64,000 bases of DNA from Planctomycetota bacterium (lineage in GTDB: Bacteria > Planctomycetota > B15-G4 > SIAN01): contig JANQQL010000017.1 of assembly GCA_028289345.1 (NCBI GenBank), forward strand, positions 1 through 64,000, given 5' to 3'. The position numbers were made by a program, and so were the translations under genes. How positions within the stretch are numbered: position 1 is the first letter of the stretch; every line of letters begins with the position of its first letter. A model generated the notes under the pieces. That model was not told where the DNA came from. It worked only from the letters and a program-made list of their open reading frames with translations, and did no database searches. Positions 33,887 to 40,972 of the stretch are shown one piece after another.

Positions 33887-34569
33887 GGCAACTTCCTCCA
33901 GAATTCCACGCGAGGGCGCGGCTCTCGGAAAATGATCCGTTGCCAAACAGCAACGAACATCGCCCGGGATTCCGGAAAGCAACGACCATCGAGTGGGGGG
34001 CATATTGACAGGAGGACCTGGGCATCAGATCGCTCCTTACCTGACTGACTAGCTTGCCGAGTCGTCCGCTGCCAGAAGCACATTGACGTTCGAACAGCAA
34101 TCCGTTCCGATTTGGGAAGGAGTTCCCAAAGTCCGAGACGACGAGTTCTTGTCGGAGGAGAGCCGAGGAACGGCGGTTGGTGGCGCCCAGCGAAGGGCAG
34201 GGTGACCGTGCTGGGGGAGGAATCGGGTGGGACGGTCCGTGGCGAGCCAGTGGTTCCGTCACGCCGATGCCGGCGAAACTGCCAGGGGGAGTCGCGCCGG
34301 GGTCGCAATGCCGAAGGGCGATCCGTGCACGCGGAGCTGGCGAAATCGTCGCGGGTGGTCCCGCGGGCATGATCCGGGAAGCCGGGACAGTTCCCGTTCG
34401 CTCGGACGGGGGACCACTTCTTCGAGATCAGGTTGCGCTTGAACGCCTCTCTCAATCGGGAAAGGATGGCGGGCCGTCGCCTCTTTCCTCGGTTTCGCGG
34501 GGAAACCGCCCGGTGAGTTCGCCCGCTCCCGGAGCTTCCGGGCTAAATTGAACGTCGGTGAGAGACCTG
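33887..34569. other. Intergenic region, nothing recognised
   Basis: About 680 GC-rich bases between divergent genes. Short open frames on both strands lack start sites and domain features. A short hairpin (CCCGGA-GCT-TCCGGG) sits near 34527. No riboswitch or small RNA hallmark was recognised by eye. Confidence 0.35.
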
Positions 34570-35037
34570 ATGAGCCCCCGAACCAACAGCTTCCGAACAC
34601 GCCTGGGCAGGTGGTGTGCGTTGCCCGTCCTCGCGTTGCTCCCGAACGTTTCTTGCGGCGAGCCGATCGCCGAGTTCGTTCGCGTTCCGACGGCCGCAGG
34701 CGGCGAGCTTCGCGTGGTCCAACAGGCGCAGGTTCAGCTCGAGTCTGGACAGTCGGCTCTGTTTCTGAAGTTCCGTTCCGACGTCGATTGTGCTTTCACT
34801 CCCAACAAGGAGCTGACCGCTGCGAGGGAAGAAATTCGCCGAGCGTTCGAACACGTTCGTCCGGCGGCCGAGGGCAAGGTCCCGGTGATCGTGATCCGCA
34901 TTTCCAATCAGCGGGTCGAGGACTGGGTCAAAGTCGGCGACGAGTTCCAGGTCGTCTACGTCAAGGACCCGAAGAAGGGCTGGGTCTCCCGGGACGACCC
35001 CGACCAAAAAGTCTATTCCACAGAGATGTCTTCATGA
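34570..35037 (+). CDS. Small lipoprotein-like or exported protein
   Basis: A 155-residue protein starting at ATG 34570; a GTG at 34558 is an alternative. The N-terminus (RLGRWCALPVLALLPNVSCGEP) is a signal sequence ending in a possible lipidation Cys, though the lipobox is imperfect. The mature part is a small alpha/beta domain (ELRVVQQAQVQLESG, KVPVIVIRISNQRV). No family was recognised. Its stop overlaps the next gene's start (ATGA), so the two are co-translated and probably work together. Confidence 0.6.
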   Translation: MSPRTNSFRTRLGRWCALPVLALLPNVSCGEPIAEFVRVPTAAGGELRVVQQAQVQLESGQSALFLKFRSDVDCAFTPNKELTAAREEIRRAFEHVRPAAEGKVPVIVIRISNQRVEDWVKVGDEFQVVYVKDPKKGWVSRDDPDQKVYSTEMSS

Positions 35038-36116
35038 CCGAAGCAACCGCGGCCACCGTCCCCGCCCAGAGTGTGCCGGCTTCCAAGCCAGCGAAGTCGC
35101 GCTACGTGGCGTTTCCCGCTTACGACTGGCTGTTCTTCATTGGCTCACCCATTCTTGCCTTGTTGGTCGCCGAGGCGCTGCCGTTGTGGGACTATGCCTT
35201 CGAACAGACCGAGGCATTCGGGGGAAAGAACCTTCGCGTTGTCTTGTTTATCACCATGTTCACCACAGCGCATTTGACCGCCGTGGTGTTTCGCAGTCAC
35301 GGCAACAAAGAGATCTTCCAGCGCCACCCCATTCGCTTCACGGTCGTGCCGGCACTGCTGTTCCTGACCCTGCTGAGCTCGGTGTGGCTGCTTGTCACCG
35401 CGTTTGTGATCGCGTTCTTTTGGGACGTGTACCACTCATCCATGCAGAACTTCGGTCTGTGTCGAATCTACGATGCCAAGGAAGGCAACTCCCGCGACGC
35501 TGGCCGCAAGATGGACTACTGGATGAATCACGTGCTCTACATGGGGCCCATCCTGGCGGGGCTGAGCCTGATCGCTCATTTCGAGACGCCGCTGGACTAC
35601 TACGACAAAGTGAGTTGGGAAGGAGCCGCCGCGGTCGTCAGCACCGTCGCAGAGTATCGGACCCCGATTCGCTGGGTCACCATCGCCGCCTGCAGCGGAT
35701 TCCTCGTCGCCTATCTCGCCTTCTACTATCGCCTATGGCGAAATGGCCACAAGATCTCGGTCAACAAGGTTGCCATGCTCGCCTCGGTCGGAACGAGTTC
35801 CACTCTGGCCTGGGGATTCTTGCCTCCTATCGAAGCCTTCTTCGTGGTCAACCTCTATCACGCGGTGCAGTACTTCGCGATCGTTTGGTGGATGGAAAAG
35901 AAGAACATGGCCAAGCTCTTCCGCGTCTCGCGGTTTCGCTACGGCATGTGGCTCGCGATCGGTGCCTACATCGGCCTCGTTTTTCTCATGGGGATGAGCT
36001 GCGAGATGGGCGTGAACTCCGAGTTGCACTGGGCCGGGGCCGCGGTGATCGTCGTCACCCTGATGCACTTCTGGTACGACGGTTTCATCTGGTCGGTCCG
36101 CAAGCGCGACGTTTGA
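35034..36116 (+). CDS. Polytopic His-rich membrane protein
   Basis: A 360-residue protein with about eight membrane spans. I chose ATG 35034, which overlaps the preceding stop. Histidines fall in or next to spans: FTTAHLTAVVFRSHGN, FFWDVYHSSMQNFGLCRIYD, NLYHAVQYFAIVWW and LMHFWYDGFIW. Such arrays resemble membrane metal sites, for example Brp/Blh-type carotene oxygenases or fatty-acid hydroxylases, but no exact match was recognised. A membrane oxidoreductase is possible. Confidence 0.65.
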   Translation: MTEATAATVPAQSVPASKPAKSRYVAFPAYDWLFFIGSPILALLVAEALPLWDYAFEQTEAFGGKNLRVVLFITMFTTAHLTAVVFRSHGNKEIFQRHPIRFTVVPALLFLTLLSSVWLLVTAFVIAFFWDVYHSSMQNFGLCRIYDAKEGNSRDAGRKMDYWMNHVLYMGPILAGLSLIAHFETPLDYYDKVSWEGAAAVVSTVAEYRTPIRWVTIAACSGFLVAYLAFYYRLWRNGHKISVNKVAMLASVGTSSTLAWGFLPPIEAFFVVNLYHAVQYFAIVWWMEKKNMAKLFRVSRFRYGMWLAIGAYIGLVFLMGMSCEMGVNSELHWAGAAVIVVTLMHFWYDGFIWSVRKRDV

Positions 36117-36182
36117 ACCGTCTGGGTTTGCTTGGCCGAGGGAGGGCTTGAGGGCCCGATGGTTGAGTCGCGAAGTCGCCTC

Positions 36183-36233
36183 GAGCCAAGAGCCAAGAGC
36201 CAAAGCCAAAGCCAAAGCCAAAGCCAAAGCCAA
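36183..36233. repeat. Short tandem repeat (GAGCCAA then GCCAAA units)
   Basis: Three GAGCCAA-type units run into five GCCAAA units without interruption, 51 bases in all. It lies ~67 bases after the membrane protein's stop, in non-coding sequence. Such tracts arise by slippage and may vary between strains. Confidence 0.85.
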
Positions 36234-36738
36234 CTCGCCAAGTTCGTTGAGTCGCTAATGCGTGGGAGCGCGAAGGAATCGTCCCGCGAACCTTGTTGTT
36301 TCGAGTTGTTGAGCTTGTGAGCGAGCCAGCAGGCGGGGCCATTTGGCGGAGTGGTCGAGCGGCAGCGAGCTTTGTTTTCCGGCCGAGTTGTTTGTCTTGG
36401 AATGGATGGCGCTGGATTCCAGGGTGGGGGCAACAGGCTTTGTTTGAGGGGCTGTCGACTCGATGCATCGTGGCGCCTTCCTCATCGTGAGGGCTTGCGG
36501 CCTGCTCGTGGGGATGGCCGATGCGGCGCGGAGTTAGGCTTCTTGGCCTGGCAGCCCGTTCACGCTTCCCTCCGGGCTGCGGAGGGAGTCGGAGCGCGGG
36601 GCCGGCGGTGAGTCTTGGGATGCCATCGGGGATGGAGCGGCCCCGCCACTCGGATCTTCTGGGTCCGGTCCTGAACGAGTTTCCGGTCGAAGCCTTGGAC
36701 GCTCATAAGTGCTTTCAAGGTTTCATCTTCCGACACGG

Positions 36739-36800
36739 CCGACAAAATTTGCTGTCGGTTGTTGACAGTCGGTTGATGTTCCGACAAAAATAGTTGTCGG
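36739..36800 (+). promoter_or_regulatory. Two operator-like palindromes around a TTGACA box
   Basis: CCGACA-N8-TGTCGG occurs twice, at 36739-36758 and 36781-36800, with 42 bases between equivalent points (four helical turns). A perfect -35-like TTGACA lies at 36762-36767, between them, and an A/T-rich stretch inside the second site could serve as the -10 box. The SRPBCC/ArsR-type operon begins 48 bases downstream, so its encoded regulator is the obvious candidate to bind here. Confidence 0.6.
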
Positions 36801-36848
36801 TAGCCCGTCAACCGGGGCAAGCGCCCCCCAGAAGCTGAGAGGAAGCCC

Positions 36849-37691
36849 ATGGCCGATCAAGCCGATCGCAAGTTCGAGATGGAGATTGAGATCGCGGTGC
36901 CTCCGGACCAGGTCTGGCATGCGATCGCGGATGCCGAAGGGGTGAGGCGCTGGTTTGCGCCGGTGGCTGAGGCGGACCGTGAGGTCGGCGGCAAGATCGT
37001 CTGGGAATGGGCTCCTCAGCATCGCTGGGTGCATCGCATCGAAGCGCGGGAAGAGGGCAAGCGCCTGAAGACGAGCTACGACTCGTCAGTTCCCGATGGA
37101 AGCGGGGGGCAGAAGAAGTTGTTCGTCGAGTTCCTTCTCGAAGGACAGGGAGGTTCGACGAAGCTGCGCGTGGTGCAGTCCGGCTTTGGTCCGGAGGCGG
37201 ACTTCGATGAAGAGTACGAAGGGATCAGCCGGGGCTGGCCCGTGGAACTGGGCAGTCTGAAGCTGTCCCTCGAGAAGCACCCGGGCAAGGATCGCCAGAT
37301 CGCTCGGGCGGCTCGCGATTTGGTCATCGATCAGCACGAGGCTTGGCGGCGGTTGACGGGTGACCAAGGCTTTGCGTGCGGCCCGGACATTGGTTCGCTG
37401 CGAAAAGGGGAGCCGTTCCGCTTTGAAACCGCAGACGGAGACGTGATCGAAGGCACCGCACTGCACTGCCACGACACCGACTTTTGCGGTTGCGCGACCA
37501 GTCACGGCAACGCTTTTGTTCGCATCAGCTCTGAGCGGTGGGGAGGCCAAGTCCACCCGTGGTTGTGGCTCGCGGCGTATGGAGAGGACGAGGCAGAGCT
37601 GAAGGCTCTTTCGGGCCGCTGGGACAAGATGCTCGAGCGCTTGTTTGCCGACTGCGGCGAGTCCGCAGCCGGGAGTGCAGGCACGTCATGA
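36849..37691 (+). CDS. SRPBCC (AHSA1-like) domain protein
   Basis: A 280-residue cytoplasmic protein with an SRPBCC/START-like fold: FEMEIEIAVPPDQVWHAIAD, GVRRWFAPVAEADREVGGKI and GGSTKLRVVQSGFG. A second part (residues ~160-275) has a less familiar SRPBCC-like arrangement with LHCHDTDFCGCATSHGNAF. AHSA1-like proteins bind hydrophobic ligands and are often paired with ArsR-type regulators, as here; the stop overlaps the regulator's ATG (ATGA). Confidence 0.82.
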   Translation: MADQADRKFEMEIEIAVPPDQVWHAIADAEGVRRWFAPVAEADREVGGKIVWEWAPQHRWVHRIEAREEGKRLKTSYDSSVPDGSGGQKKLFVEFLLEGQGGSTKLRVVQSGFGPEADFDEEYEGISRGWPVELGSLKLSLEKHPGKDRQIARAARDLVIDQHEAWRRLTGDQGFACGPDIGSLRKGEPFRFETADGDVIEGTALHCHDTDFCGCATSHGNAFVRISSERWGGQVHPWLWLAAYGEDEAELKALSGRWDKMLERLFADCGESAAGSAGTS

Positions 37692-38284
37692 CCGTCGCCG
37701 TCGACGTCATCGAAGAGCCTCAACGAGCCCACGCATTGCTGCAACGAGGTCGGATCGAACTCCTAGAAAATCTGGAACAGCCGGCATCGGCGGCAGCTCT
37801 GGCTCGAAAGCTCGGCCAACCACGCCAGCGCATCAACTATCACTTGCGAGAGCTCGAGGCTCAGCGATTGGTCGAGTTGGTGCAAGAGAAACGTCGCGGT
37901 AACGTGACTGAGCGCATCTATCGCCGGGTGGGGGAACGCTACGTCATCTCCACCGCGGCGTTAGGGGAGTTGGGTTCCACGCCCGAAGCCACTCAAGACC
38001 GGTTTTCGTCCGACTACCAAATCGCCCTGGCCGCCCAGGCCATTCGCGAGATGGCCACGATGAAGGTCAAAGCGGAGCAAGCGAACAAGAAGCTCCCCAC
38101 GTTCGCGTTGCAAACCGAGGTTCGCTTTGCCTCCGCGGAGCAGCGGGCCGAGTTCGCGGACGAGCTCGCAACCGCGATTGGCCGGCTGGTCGAGAAGTAT
38201 CACGATGCGGAAGCCCCGGGCGGGCGACCTTTTCGTTTCTATCTCGGAGCGTATCCCCGGCCAAAGAGCGAGGAGACGGATTGA
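37688..38284 (+). CDS. ArsR-type winged-helix transcriptional regulator
   Basis: A 198-residue protein from ATG 37688, overlapping the upstream stop. The winged helix spans residues ~15-80: RIELLENLEQPASAAALARK, LGQPRQRINYHLRELEAQRL and a wing VQEKRRGNVTERIYRR. The C-terminal half is helical without recognised ligand motifs. Co-expression with the SRPBCC protein suggests it senses the same or a related small molecule. It probably binds the CCGACA-N8-TGTCGG sites upstream (inference). Confidence 0.85.
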   Translation: MTVAVDVIEEPQRAHALLQRGRIELLENLEQPASAAALARKLGQPRQRINYHLRELEAQRLVELVQEKRRGNVTERIYRRVGERYVISTAALGELGSTPEATQDRFSSDYQIALAAQAIREMATMKVKAEQANKKLPTFALQTEVRFASAEQRAEFADELATAIGRLVEKYHDAEAPGGRPFRFYLGAYPRPKSEETD

Positions 38285-38311
38285 GAGTGCGCGTTGAGAT
38301 CCTGACCTGGG

Positions 38312-38554
38312 CTACTGCTTGAGGACTCGCTCCAGTTCGACAATGTGTTCGTACGGAGTGCGACCTCGCTGGTACTTACGACGGAGGACTTCCAAGAGCT
38401 CTTCGAGATCTTCCCGGAGGGGCGGGTCGTGAAGATGCCATTCCGGTTCGGAGGTGGTCCGGGATTGAAGCTTCCAGCCCCCGCCTTGGCGGGTTGCTCG
38501 AACCGTCCGCTTCTCACCCTCCTCGGTGCGCTCGTGCCACTCGTGTCTCTTCAT
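38312..38554 (-). CDS. Small conserved-looking protein, function unknown
   Basis: An 80-residue basic/acidic protein. I chose the ATG at 38554 (MKRHEWHERTEEGEKRTVRA); starts at 38563 and 38584 are possible. The sequence continues GGGWKLQSRTTSEPEWHLHD and REDLEELLEVLRRKYQRGR, giving a beta-then-helix layout. I recall similar small proteins that start with the RHEWHE motif but know no function. It is convergent with the ArsR-type gene. Confidence 0.6.
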   Translation of the reverse strand: MKRHEWHERTEEGEKRTVRATRQGGGWKLQSRTTSEPEWHLHDPPLREDLEELLEVLRRKYQRGRTPYEHIVELERVLKQ

Positions 38555-38644
38555 GGCGCGCATCTTGCCGGGACCGGTTTGCACCGTCCAGCGGGAGCGA
38601 GAGTCTCGACGCTCGGGCGTGACCGAGGTTCCCCCAAAGGACGC

Positions 38645-38673
38645 GGGCGGCAGATTTCGAGAATCTGCCGCCC
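38645..38673 (-). terminator. Terminator-like hairpin after thioredoxin gene
   Basis: GGGCGGCAGATT and AATCTGCCGCCC form a perfect 12-base-pair stem with a 5-base loop (TCGAG), ~60 bases beyond the trxA stop on the minus strand. No T tract follows. Bidirectional or Rho-assisted use is possible. Confidence 0.6.
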
Positions 38674-38731
38674 GTTGCCAAATGCACTCAGGAGAGGAGT
38701 GTGACCTCTTGCGAGGTCGTCGGGAATTGGG

Positions 38732-39082
38732 TCATTGGTCATTGGGGTTGCCGAGATCGTCCAGATGCTGGCGAAGCACGGCTTTTTCGTGGACACCCAC
38801 CAGGCGTCCCTTCAACTCGCCGTTCTGGAAGAACAGCAGCGTCGGGATCGAGTGGACGCCGTACTGCTCGGCGACGCGGGGGTGTTCGTCGACGTTCAGC
38901 TTGCCGACTTTTGCGACGCCGTCCACATCTTGGGACAGCTCGTCCATGGTCGGTCCCAGGGCACGGCACGGGCCGCACCAAGAGGCCCAGAAGTCGACCA
39001 GGACAGGGGTTTCGCTGTTCAGGACTTCTTGGGAGAAGTTGTTTTCAGTGAACTCTACGGGACTGCTGGTCTTCGCGGTCAT
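38732..39082 (-). CDS. trxA: Thioredoxin
   Basis: A 116-residue protein of standard thioredoxin length. Active site WCGPC in FWASWCGPCRALG, the buried Asp in VDFWA, the cis-Pro in GVHSIPTLLFFQNG, and the final helix EKAVLRQHLDDLG are all present. No signal peptide, so it is cytoplasmic. It reduces protein disulfides using thioredoxin reductase, which is not in this window. It follows the AhpD-like gene on the same strand, across a gap holding a family A element. Confidence 0.95.
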   Translation of the reverse strand: MTAKTSSPVEFTENNFSQEVLNSETPVLVDFWASWCGPCRALGPTMDELSQDVDGVAKVGKLNVDEHPRVAEQYGVHSIPTLLFFQNGELKGRLVGVHEKAVLRQHLDDLGNPNDQ

Positions 39083-39273
39083 GGCTCATTCCTTTGGTGT
39101 GGGGAAGCGAGCTCGTTGAGTCTGCTTCTGGTTACTGGTTTGACGGTGGTTTTGTTCCGAACGAATGGGAGAGAACTTTTGCTCTCCCCGGGGCGCCCGG
39201 AGAGGGCGGGGTACAGATTGCCGGGGCAACCGGCGTTACCAATTCGTGCCGCGTGTGGAGGGGCGCTTGCTGG
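39083..39273. other. Intergenic region upstream of trxA
   Basis: Contains a 7-base-pair hairpin near 39166-39187 (GGGAGAG ... CTCTCCC), perhaps a terminator for the AhpD-like gene or part of the trxA leader. The rest up to 39418 is the family A element. Confidence 0.4.
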
Positions 39274-39421
39274 CCCAGCAGGAGAAGCCCTTCGGCGTCC
39301 CATCGGACCTTGTTGCATCGGTCGCCGTCCTCGAACCCGTCGATTCGACGGCGGTCCGACTTCTCGGCGGAAACGATCTCTTGCGATCGGCCATCCGAGG
39401 CCCCTTCTCCACGGCCTGCTA
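39274..39421. repeat. Family A interspersed palindromic element, copy 2
   Basis: About 148 bases matching copy 1 at 18413-18572: AGCAGG at the left end (with a short deletion), ATCGGACC, GTCCTCGAA, TCTCGGCGGAAACGA, GCGATCGGCCATCCGAGG and the right end ACGGCCTGCTA. The last CTA is the stop codon (TAG on the minus strand) of the AhpD-like gene. Confidence 0.68.
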
Positions 39422-39976
39422 TGCCTCGGGCTTTTGCCACTCGAACTTCTGGAACGCGGGGTCCAGCTTGGTGTTCGCCAAATGGTTGGTGTAGTTGCTG
39501 ATGGTCTTGAGCGCGACCCCGTGAATGACCTCCAACACGTGGCGGGGTTGGAAGCCGCCGGCAAGGAACTCTGCGACTCCTTCCGGAGCCACGAAGCCTC
39601 GTTGGTTGACGACCTTTTGAGTGAAGGTTCGCAGGGCCTCCAGTTTGGCGTCACGAATGGGGTTCCCACTGCGCAGCGCTTCCACCACTTCCCGAGGCAC
39701 ATCCTGGGATTGGGCGATCGCCGAGTGGGCGGCCATGCAATACGTGCAGTTGTTTTCGAAGCTTGCGGTCAGCAGCACGACTTGGCGTTCGGTGGCGTTC
39801 AGGTCAGAAGACTTCTCGAACTCTTGGCTGAGGTCGAGATAGGACTTCAGAACTCCGGGAGCTTCGGCGAGGGTTCCCAGCAGGTTGGGGATCATGCCGA
39901 AGGCTTTCTGGGCGGACTCCAAGGAGGGCAGAGCCGCGTGAGGGGCGGACTCCGTGGTGTGGATGGGGAAGGTCAT
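39419..39976 (-). CDS. Carboxymuconolactone decarboxylase / AhpD-like protein
   Basis: A 185-residue protein. I chose the ATG at 39976 (MTFPIHTTESAPHAAL), preceded by GGAGAAG; longer starts lie across the shared regulatory region. The family signature ENNCTYCMAAHSAIA has the redox CxxC plus His. Members are peroxidases or decarboxylase-like proteins. It diverges from a TetR-type regulator with two operator-like sites between them. Its TAG stop is provided by the end of the family A element. Confidence 0.87.
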   Translation of the reverse strand: MTFPIHTTESAPHAALPSLESAQKAFGMIPNLLGTLAEAPGVLKSYLDLSQEFEKSSDLNATERQVVLLTASFENNCTYCMAAHSAIAQSQDVPREVVEALRSGNPIRDAKLEALRTFTQKVVNQRGFVAPEGVAEFLAGGFQPRHVLEVIHGVALKTISNYTNHLANTKLDPAFQKFEWQKPEA

Positions 39977-40329
39977 GGGGCTTCTCCGGTCGGAAAGTGA
40001 TTCGGAACCATTCGGTCCCGAATTGGTCGAAAAGAAACCGGAGAGCGTTTCCCTCCGGCCCTGATTTCTACGCCGCCCCGGCTGGGAAGTTCCCGTCACC
40101 CTGGATTTTTTTGACCAATCGGTCCCGAATCGTCGTATTCCTGGGGACGGGGGCCCTCGGCGCCCCTGGATCCACCCGCGCTGCTCTCCCTCCGAAAGAT
40201 CAAGGCTCGACGAATCCCACGGAGGGAATCTCACCGAGGACCCTTCGCGATGAGCAAGAACCACCGGATGATTCGAACAAGGAGCGCTTGCGACGGGACG
40301 TCCGTCGAGCGGTCCGCGGGGGGATACTG
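39977..40329. other. Divergent control region between AhpD-like and TetR genes
   Basis: No gene is seen in these ~350 bases. Two related operator-like sites are described separately. TTGACC at 40111-40116 with GTATTC 18 bases later is a possible promoter for the TetR gene. Confidence 0.5.
40001..40134. promoter_or_regulatory. Two TetR operator-like sites
   Basis: TCGGTCCCGAAT occurs exactly at 40012-40023 and 40119-40130. Each copy is embedded in an imperfect palindrome: TTCGGAACCATTCGG / CCGAATTGGTCGAA at 40001-40031, and GACCAATCGG / CCGAATCGTC at 40113-40134. One site lies 25-55 bases before the AhpD-like start. The other overlaps a possible promoter of the TetR gene. The layout is typical of a repressor controlling itself and a divergent target. 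Confidence 0.62.
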
Positions 40330-40914
40330 ATGGCACGTCCCCGCGAATTCGATACCGACCAAGCACTGGATGCCGCGCTTCACGAGTTCTGGCAGCGTGG
40401 CTATGCCTCGACCTCGATGGCGGACCTGATGCGCGCCATGGGCCTCCAGAAGGGCAGTATCTACAAAGCTTGGCGTGACAAGCGGGACTTGTTCCTTTGC
40501 GCCTTGCGTCGCTACCAAGGGCGAGTCCTGGCGGAGTTTCAACGGACGGTGTCGCGCGCTGATTCGCCGCGAGAGGCGCTGCGCGCTTGGCTGGGTTCGG
40601 TTTCGCGAAACTGCAAGTCCAAGGCGCCCGCCCCAGGATGCTTCGGGGTCAACGCGGTGGTGGAGCTGGCCCCTCATGACGAAGAGGTGGCAGCACTGGC
40701 GGCGGCTCAACGAAAAGCGATGCGGCAAGCATTGATTCGACTGATCGAGGAAGGGCAGGAACGGGGAGAAATCTCGTCATCCCTCGACCCCGCGACCGTG
40801 GCGAGCATGCTGCACGTCTTTCTCGGAGGGCTTGCGGTGGCCTCCAAAGAAACTCCCGCACTGCGCGACACGTCGCGGCTCTGTGACCTGGTGATGCGAA
40901 GCCTCGACCCTTGA
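40330..40914 (+). CDS. TetR-family transcriptional regulator
   Basis: A 194-residue protein from ATG 40330. The N-terminal helix-turn-helix is typical: REFDTDQALDAALHEFWQRG, TSMADLMRAMGLQKGSIYKA, then FLCALRRYQ. The C-terminal helical ligand domain has APGCFGVNAVVELAPHDEE, as in TetR proteins of the TetR_C_16-like group. It diverges from the AhpD-like gene and probably represses it and itself through the two nearby palindromes. The inducer is unknown. Confidence 0.9.
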   Translation: MARPREFDTDQALDAALHEFWQRGYASTSMADLMRAMGLQKGSIYKAWRDKRDLFLCALRRYQGRVLAEFQRTVSRADSPREALRAWLGSVSRNCKSKAPAPGCFGVNAVVELAPHDEEVAALAAAQRKAMRQALIRLIEEGQERGEISSSLDPATVASMLHVFLGGLAVASKETPALRDTSRLCDLVMRSLDP

Positions 40915-40972
40915 TCGCCGGCAAGCAAGGGAAACGGGGGATCTCCCCCGGGGGTCCGGGTACACTCCGGTG

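Larger units (their letters stand above)
36117..36848. other. Long intergenic region with tandem repeat and operators
   Basis: About 730 bases without a convincing gene. It holds a short tandem repeat at 36183-36233 and two operator-like palindromes at 36739-36800, described separately. A tRNA-like phrase near 36350 was checked and rejected. Confidence 0.45.

Noticed and set aside
36183..36233. Possible CRISPR array
   Set aside because: The units are 6-7 bases with no spacers; it is a simple tandem repeat, and no cas gene is near.
36345..36440. tRNA-like phrase GGCGGAGTGGTCGAGCGGC
   Set aside because: No matching T-loop or acceptor stem follows, so it does not fold as a tRNA.
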